DNA of 41,752 nt, taken from positions 1-41,752 of the IMG/VR virus record IMGVR_UViG_3300010885_025122; one strand, given 5' to 3'. The notes beneath the pieces are model-generated. The model had not been told where the DNA came from. It worked only from the letters and a program-made list of their open reading frames with translations, and made no database searches. The translations under genes and the position numbers were made by a program. Every line of letters starts with the position of its first letter. Position 1 is the stretch's first letter. This document shows positions 38,129-41,752 of the stretch, one piece after another. Source of the DNA: a virus.

Positions 38129-40590
38129 ACAATTCCAGGATCCAGCTAACGGCAAAGGTTATCACCGACCTTGCCGCGGGGTGGACGCCGCATGAAGGAC
38201 AGATAGAAGTCCTCCGCCCACTACTGTATGGTGGGAAAAAGCGCATTTTCGTAGAGTGCGGACGTAAGTTTGGTAAGCAAATAGCTTTAAGTGAGGACAT
38301 CCTTACCCCCTCAGGATTTATTAAGTACGGAGACCTCAAGGAAGGCGACATTGTCTACGATGAGCGGGGACAACCTCAAAAAGTTATTGGGCTATCTCCA
38401 ATCAACTACAGCCCTGAAGCGTACCGCGTAACATTCTGCAATGGAGAGTCCGTTGTTGCCTGTGCGGAACACAGGTGGCTGACCCACACCAAGCTTAATA
38501 GGAAGTCGGAGTGTCGGTTTCCAGGGTCACAGACTCCGACGATAAAGACCACGAAAGAGATTAAAGAAAGTCTGATGCACGGCAAGGAGTTCAATCACTC
38601 TATTCCGTACACTAAGCCAGTATGGATTCCAGAGTCCCAACTTCCTGTTGACCCCTATATATTAGGCGTGTGGTTAGGGGATGGGTCTAAGGATTCAAGC
38701 CGATTTACTTCAGTAGACGCAGAGATTGTAGAATACATAAACAAACAATACCCGGTCACAAGCTACACCCACAAAGAGCACGGCGCCCGCGGGTTGGTGC
38801 AAGCCCTCCGTCCACTAGGCGTTGTTGACAATAAGCACGTCCCCGCCGAATACCTTATGGCTAGCATTGAGCAACGCTTGGCGCTTCTACAAGGATTAAT
38901 GGATACTGACGGCACAATCAATAAATCCGGCAACCATTGTTGCTTTGACAATACGAATAAATCTCTAGCTGACGCGGTGTTCTGCTTAGTCGCGTCCCTT
39001 GGGATGAAGCCAATTAGGAAAGAAAGATGGGGGAAGCTATACGGAGTGCAGCACAAACTGTGCTATCGAATTTGCTTCCAACCCCTCATGCCCGTGTTTA
39101 GATTGAGTAGAAAGTTGGGCAAAATATCAATGCCCAAAAAGACATTGCACCACACAATTGTTTCGGTAGAGCCAGTAGAGTCGGAGCCAATGCGCTGCAT
39201 TTCGGTAACGGGAAACAGCCACCTTTACCTTATTGGGAAAAGTCTGATCCCCACCCACAATACGGAGTCCGTCCTGTACCTACTGCATCGTGAAGCCATG
39301 CAAAATCCCAATCACCACTACTACTTCATCGCACCAACCATCAAGCAAGCTCGAGAACTTATCTGGGAAAACAATCGACTCAAAGGATTTCTCACACCGG
39401 AGGTCACGGCTCGGTATGTCTACAAAGACTATGAACAAGATATGCGCCGGGTGTTTAACAATGGGTCATTCATCAAGCTAGATGGTGCGGATAACTGGCC
39501 ATCATACGCCGGTATCAACCCACATGGACTTGCTTACGACGAATTTAAGGACATTGACCCCAGATTCTATGACGTCATGGAGCCGAACTTGGCATCTAAG
39601 GACGCATGGATGTACATTGTCGGCACTCCACCCGATTCTGAGGAAAACCTATTCTGCCGACTTGCAGAAGAATTTAAGTCTGACGATCAATCCGACTATT
39701 TCAACATGCCGACTTGGACCAATCCCCACATTCCTGCAAAATGGCTGGATCGTCAGAAAGAACGTCTAATCTCCCGTGGCGATCATCACGTATGGCTGAG
39801 AGAGTATGAGGCAAAGCGCGTACGCGGTGGCGCCCGTTCTATCTTCCCTATGTTCGAGCCAGCAAAGACCAACCCAGTCAGCGGGGAAGTGTTGGAGTTT
39901 ACCCGACACGTACGCCCGGAAGGGGAACTTGAAGCCGAGATACGCCGACATCAGCGCGACTACGAGTTCTACCAAATCTTCGACCCTGGTTCTGTCGTGT
40001 GTTTTGCAGTTATCTTTGCTGCGGTCCACAAATACTCAAAGAAAGTCGTTATCCTTGACGAGATATATGAGAAGGACAAGGCGAAAACCTCAACCAAGCA
40101 GATATACCCACGCGCCATGCAGATGTATGCTAAGTTTGGAGTGCCCGGTCACAAAGTCCACAAGGTATTCGACTACGCTGCCCAGTGGTTCGCCAATGAG
40201 GTAGCAGCGGAATACGGCGAAGGACTTATGCCGTGTACGAAGGACTTGAACGATAAGGAAAATAAGCTATCGGTCATCAAAGACTTCATGGTTGCCAGTC
40301 TTTTTGAAGTTGGGCAGAAGTGTAAGTGGACTGTATGGGAGATAAGTAACTACATTGTCGACGATAACGGCAAGATCCCCAAGAAGAATGACCACATCAT
40401 CGACGCCCTTCGCTACCTATTTAATGCCGCCAACCTCCGCACAACTCCGCGTGAGAGATATGTCCGCGACCCCGATAGTCGGATTTGGGTGCCGGAGCAT
40501 GATTCAGAGTTTGCAGATGAAGGACTAATTGGGTTAGACTTTTACCAAGATTTAGATGAAGATGAAGAAACAGAGGGCACATACGCATGA
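38119..40590 (+). CDS. Terminase large subunit (TerL) interrupted by an intein
   Basis: The precursor has 823 residues; after splicing 495 remain, normal for TerL. The ATPase Walker A is split: ECGRKFGK (46-53), then Thr382 onward (TESVLYLL). Walker B is LAYDEF (Asp474-Glu475). The nuclease domain has Asp622 in IFDPG, and a late DHIIDALRYL motif with Asp762. Translation must start at TTG 38119: an in-frame stop lies at 38104-38106 and no ATG occurs before the intein. It overlaps the preceding gene by ten bases. It translocates DNA into the prohead and cuts concatemers. Without splicing the P-loop would be broken, so splicing is needed for packaging. Confidence 0.93.
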   Translation: MDVNNSRIQLTAKVITDLAAGWTPHEGQIEVLRPLLYGGKKRIFVECGRKFGKQIALSEDILTPSGFIKYGDLKEGDIVYDERGQPQKVIGLSPINYSPEAYRVTFCNGESVVACAEHRWLTHTKLNRKSECRFPGSQTPTIKTTKEIKESLMHGKEFNHSIPYTKPVWIPESQLPVDPYILGVWLGDGSKDSSRFTSVDAEIVEYINKQYPVTSYTHKEHGARGLVQALRPLGVVDNKHVPAEYLMASIEQRLALLQGLMDTDGTINKSGNHCCFDNTNKSLADAVFCLVASLGMKPIRKERWGKLYGVQHKLCYRICFQPLMPVFRLSRKLGKISMPKKTLHHTIVSVEPVESEPMRCISVTGNSHLYLIGKSLIPTHNTESVLYLLHREAMQNPNHHYYFIAPTIKQARELIWENNRLKGFLTPEVTARYVYKDYEQDMRRVFNNGSFIKLDGADNWPSYAGINPHGLAYDEFKDIDPRFYDVMEPNLASKDAWMYIVGTPPDSEENLFCRLAEEFKSDDQSDYFNMPTWTNPHIPAKWLDRQKERLISRGDHHVWLREYEAKRVRGGARSIFPMFEPAKTNPVSGEVLEFTRHVRPEGELEAEIRRHQRDYEFYQIFDPGSVVCFAVIFAAVHKYSKKVVILDEIYEKDKAKTSTKQIYPRAMQMYAKFGVPGHKVHKVFDYAAQWFANEVAAEYGEGLMPCTKDLNDKENKLSVIKDFMVASLFEVGQKCKWTVWEISNYIVDDNGKIPKKNDHIIDALRYLFNAANLRTTPRERYVRDPDSRIWVPEHDSEFADEGLIGLDFYQDLDEDEETEGTYA
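38278..39261 (+). mobile_element. Class 3-type intein with LAGLIDADG endonuclease
   Basis: The 328-residue insert starts at Gln54 (GK-QIALSEDILTPSGF) and ends IPTHN381, followed by Thr382 (+1). Residue 1 is not Cys or Ser. Instead there are Trp120 in AEHRW (block B), Cys360 in MRCISV (block F) and Thr379 in THN (block G): the WCT set that defines class 3 inteins, where the block F Cys is the first nucleophile. Both endonuclease motifs are intact: ILGVWLGDG (181-189) and LLQGLMDTDG (256-265). It should therefore be able to home into intein-less terL genes. The host motif is the P-loop, the most conserved site in TerL. Confidence 0.92.
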
Positions 40591-40811
40591 ATGATTGGAC
40601 ATTTATCGTGGCAGTCTTGTCACTTATCCTATCCGTCCTGGCATTTGTGGCAGCGGCGGGATGTATTATGTACGTTGTTGGACTCCGAAACTCAACACAC
40701 CAAATTGAATGGCGTCCTCTGATGCCTGAAAAGAAGAAACCCGAAGACGCTTTAAAGCAAGATAGCGATGAAGAGTCGGACGGGGAAATTGACGAGCCTA
40801 GAACATTTTAA
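40587..40811 (+). CDS. Small single-pass membrane protein
   Basis: The 74-residue product has one hydrophobic segment at about residues 5-32 (FIVAVLSLILSVLAFVAAAG onward). A polar, Lys-rich then very acidic tail follows (DSDEESDGEIDEPRTF). The start overlaps the TerL stop as ATGA. Membrane protein genes between terminase and portal are sometimes holins or spanin partners; a holin would suit the peptidase two genes upstream. I leave the function open. Confidence 0.62.
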   Translation: MNDWTFIVAVLSLILSVLAFVAAAGCIMYVVGLRNSTHQIEWRPLMPEKKKPEDALKQDSDEESDGEIDEPRTF

Positions 40812-40822
40812 AGGAATAACGT

Positions 40823-41752
40823 ATGGCGTTAGCTTCGTTTGACGACTTCACAGACCAAGACCTCTACTCCGCAGCGCAGACTCCGTTTGAGTTTCGCGAA
40901 AATCCAAACAATAAAGAAGAAACTCTCAATTGGCTGAATGAGAACTTTAACCGCCACTACGAAAAAGCGGACATGCGCTTTCAGGTGTACCGCCGCCACC
41001 TCAACCTTTACAAAAACTTAAGAGACGACGGCGATGGTGTTGTTAATACATCGAGTCGTGACCGTGGAGTTACCTACAAGAAGCCGCGCATCAAAGTCAA
41101 CAAGGCGTTCGAGTACACTGAAGCTCGTGTTGCCCAGGTATCTCGCCAGAAAGTAAACGTCGCCCTTATCCCCCGCAACATGTCAGAGCAAGAGGACATC
41201 AACAACTCTAAGGCCTGCAAAATCTTCCTCGATGCCCGCTCAGAAGAGATCGACCTCGACCGGCTCCACCGTGAGACTGACCGCGTTACCTTCTTGTACG
41301 GCACATCTTTCATGGGAGTTTACTGGGATCCGCAGTCCGGACCGACATCTCCCGCATGGGAACAAGCTGTGCAGAAGTACGGCGAAGGCAAAGTCCCGGA
41401 GTTGAACGACGAAGGCTTGCCTACAGGTAAAAACCTTAAAGAAGCGCCACACATCGGCGACGTATGCGTTAAAGTCTACACCGCATTGGATGTTTTGGTA
41501 GATTCTGACGCTAAGAATTGGGAAGAAGCGAAGTGGTGCGAAACTCTCGAGTGGAAACACGTTGAAGAAGTTAAGGTACTCTATCCAAAGAAAGCTAAAG
41601 AGATTGAAGGCGTAAACAACCGCGTTCAGTACGACCTTTCTCAGAATACCTCATGGGTTCCTGAGAACATGCTTATGGTCCGCACTTTTTGGCATAAACC
41701 GACCCAATTCCTGCCAAAAGGCGCAAAGATTACATACTGCGACGAGTGCATC
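40823..41752 (+). CDS. Portal protein, N-terminal part (310 codons)
   Basis: AAAGGAATAAC precedes the ATG. The protein starts MALASFDDFTDQDLYSAA and contains the P22-type portal features EARVAQVSRQKVNVALIPR, TFLYGTSFMGVYWDP and VYTALDVLVDSDAKNW. It runs to the last base of the window without a stop (310 codons exactly). The C-terminal part is at 1-1120. Together they give about 682 residues plus a missing stretch, close to the length of P22 portal. The window ends inside the gene, so the genome is circular or permuted. Confidence 0.9.
   Translation, partial: MALASFDDFTDQDLYSAAQTPFEFRENPNNKEETLNWLNENFNRHYEKADMRFQVYRRHLNLYKNLRDDGDGVVNTSSRDRGVTYKKPRIKVNKAFEYTEARVAQVSRQKVNVALIPRNMSEQEDINNSKACKIFLDARSEEIDLDRLHRETDRVTFLYGTSFMGVYWDPQSGPTSPAWEQAVQKYGEGKVPELNDEGLPTGKNLKEAPHIGDVCVKVYTALDVLVDSDAKNWEEAKWCETLEWKHVEEVKVLYPKKAKEIEGVNNRVQYDLSQNTSWVPENMLMVRTFWHKPTQFLPKGAKITYCDECI

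Overview
The window is an almost complete genome of a lytic, tailed, podovirus-like phage of a probably Gram-negative bacterium. The phage call rests on a recognisable P22-type portal, a scaffold/coat pair, a terminase large subunit, and an adaptor and nozzle pair of the short-tailed type. There is also a family A DNA polymerase with a D5-like helicase. No integrase, repressor, rRNA or CRISPR array was recognised, and no phage RNA polymerase. A Gram-negative host is inferred from a lipoprotein-like gene nested in a small helical gene in the Rz/Rz1 manner, and from several signal-peptide proteins. The host genus cannot be named from the sequence.

Layout. The portal gene is cut by the window ends: codons 1-310 lie at 40823-41752 and the C-terminal part at 1-1120. 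The molecule is therefore circular or circularly permuted, opened inside the portal gene, with a short stretch missing at the junction. Rightward genes run from 36977 through the ends to 21388. In order they are a terminase small subunit candidate, an NlpC/P60 peptidase, TerL (carrying an intein), a membrane protein, portal, scaffold and coat. A terminator and a new promoter follow the coat gene. Then come virion surface proteins and a cassette of secreted or membrane proteins (5878-8657), adaptor, nozzle, internal or ejection proteins, fibre proteins and lysis-like genes. Leftward genes run from 35860 to 21385. First is a string of very small early genes, mostly joined by 4-bp ATGA overlaps. 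Next come helicase, polymerase, a candidate ssDNA-binding protein, a Cas4-like nuclease and a SNF2 helicase, and finally a zincin, a metallophosphoesterase and an HNH endonuclease. The two transcription units diverge from a 1.1-kb control region (35861-36976) and converge at 21385-21388, where one CTAG supplies both stop codons. One HNH/AP2 endonuclease (20386-20886) sits antisense among the rightward late genes.

Most interesting points. (1) TerL is interrupted in its Walker A motif, between GK and T, by a 328-residue LAGLIDADG intein. It begins with Gln and carries the Trp/Cys/Thr signature of class 3 inteins. (2) At 32235-32360, on the strand opposite the replication genes, there is a complete small-RNA unit: near-consensus promoter, start point at the first base of an 11-bp closing stem, two inner hairpins separated by an anti-Shine-Dalgarno sequence, and a U-rich end. 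(3) The control region holds six iteron-like TGCGTATATT repeats, two 34-bp direct repeats, inverted repeats, and a promoter firing into a tRNA-like element with a perfect T-arm but irregular D-arm and anticodon loop. (4) A small early zinc-finger-like protein ends in FDDIPF, the bacterial SSB tail. (5) The metallophosphoesterase has no ATG, GTG or TTG that would include its metal-binding N-terminus.
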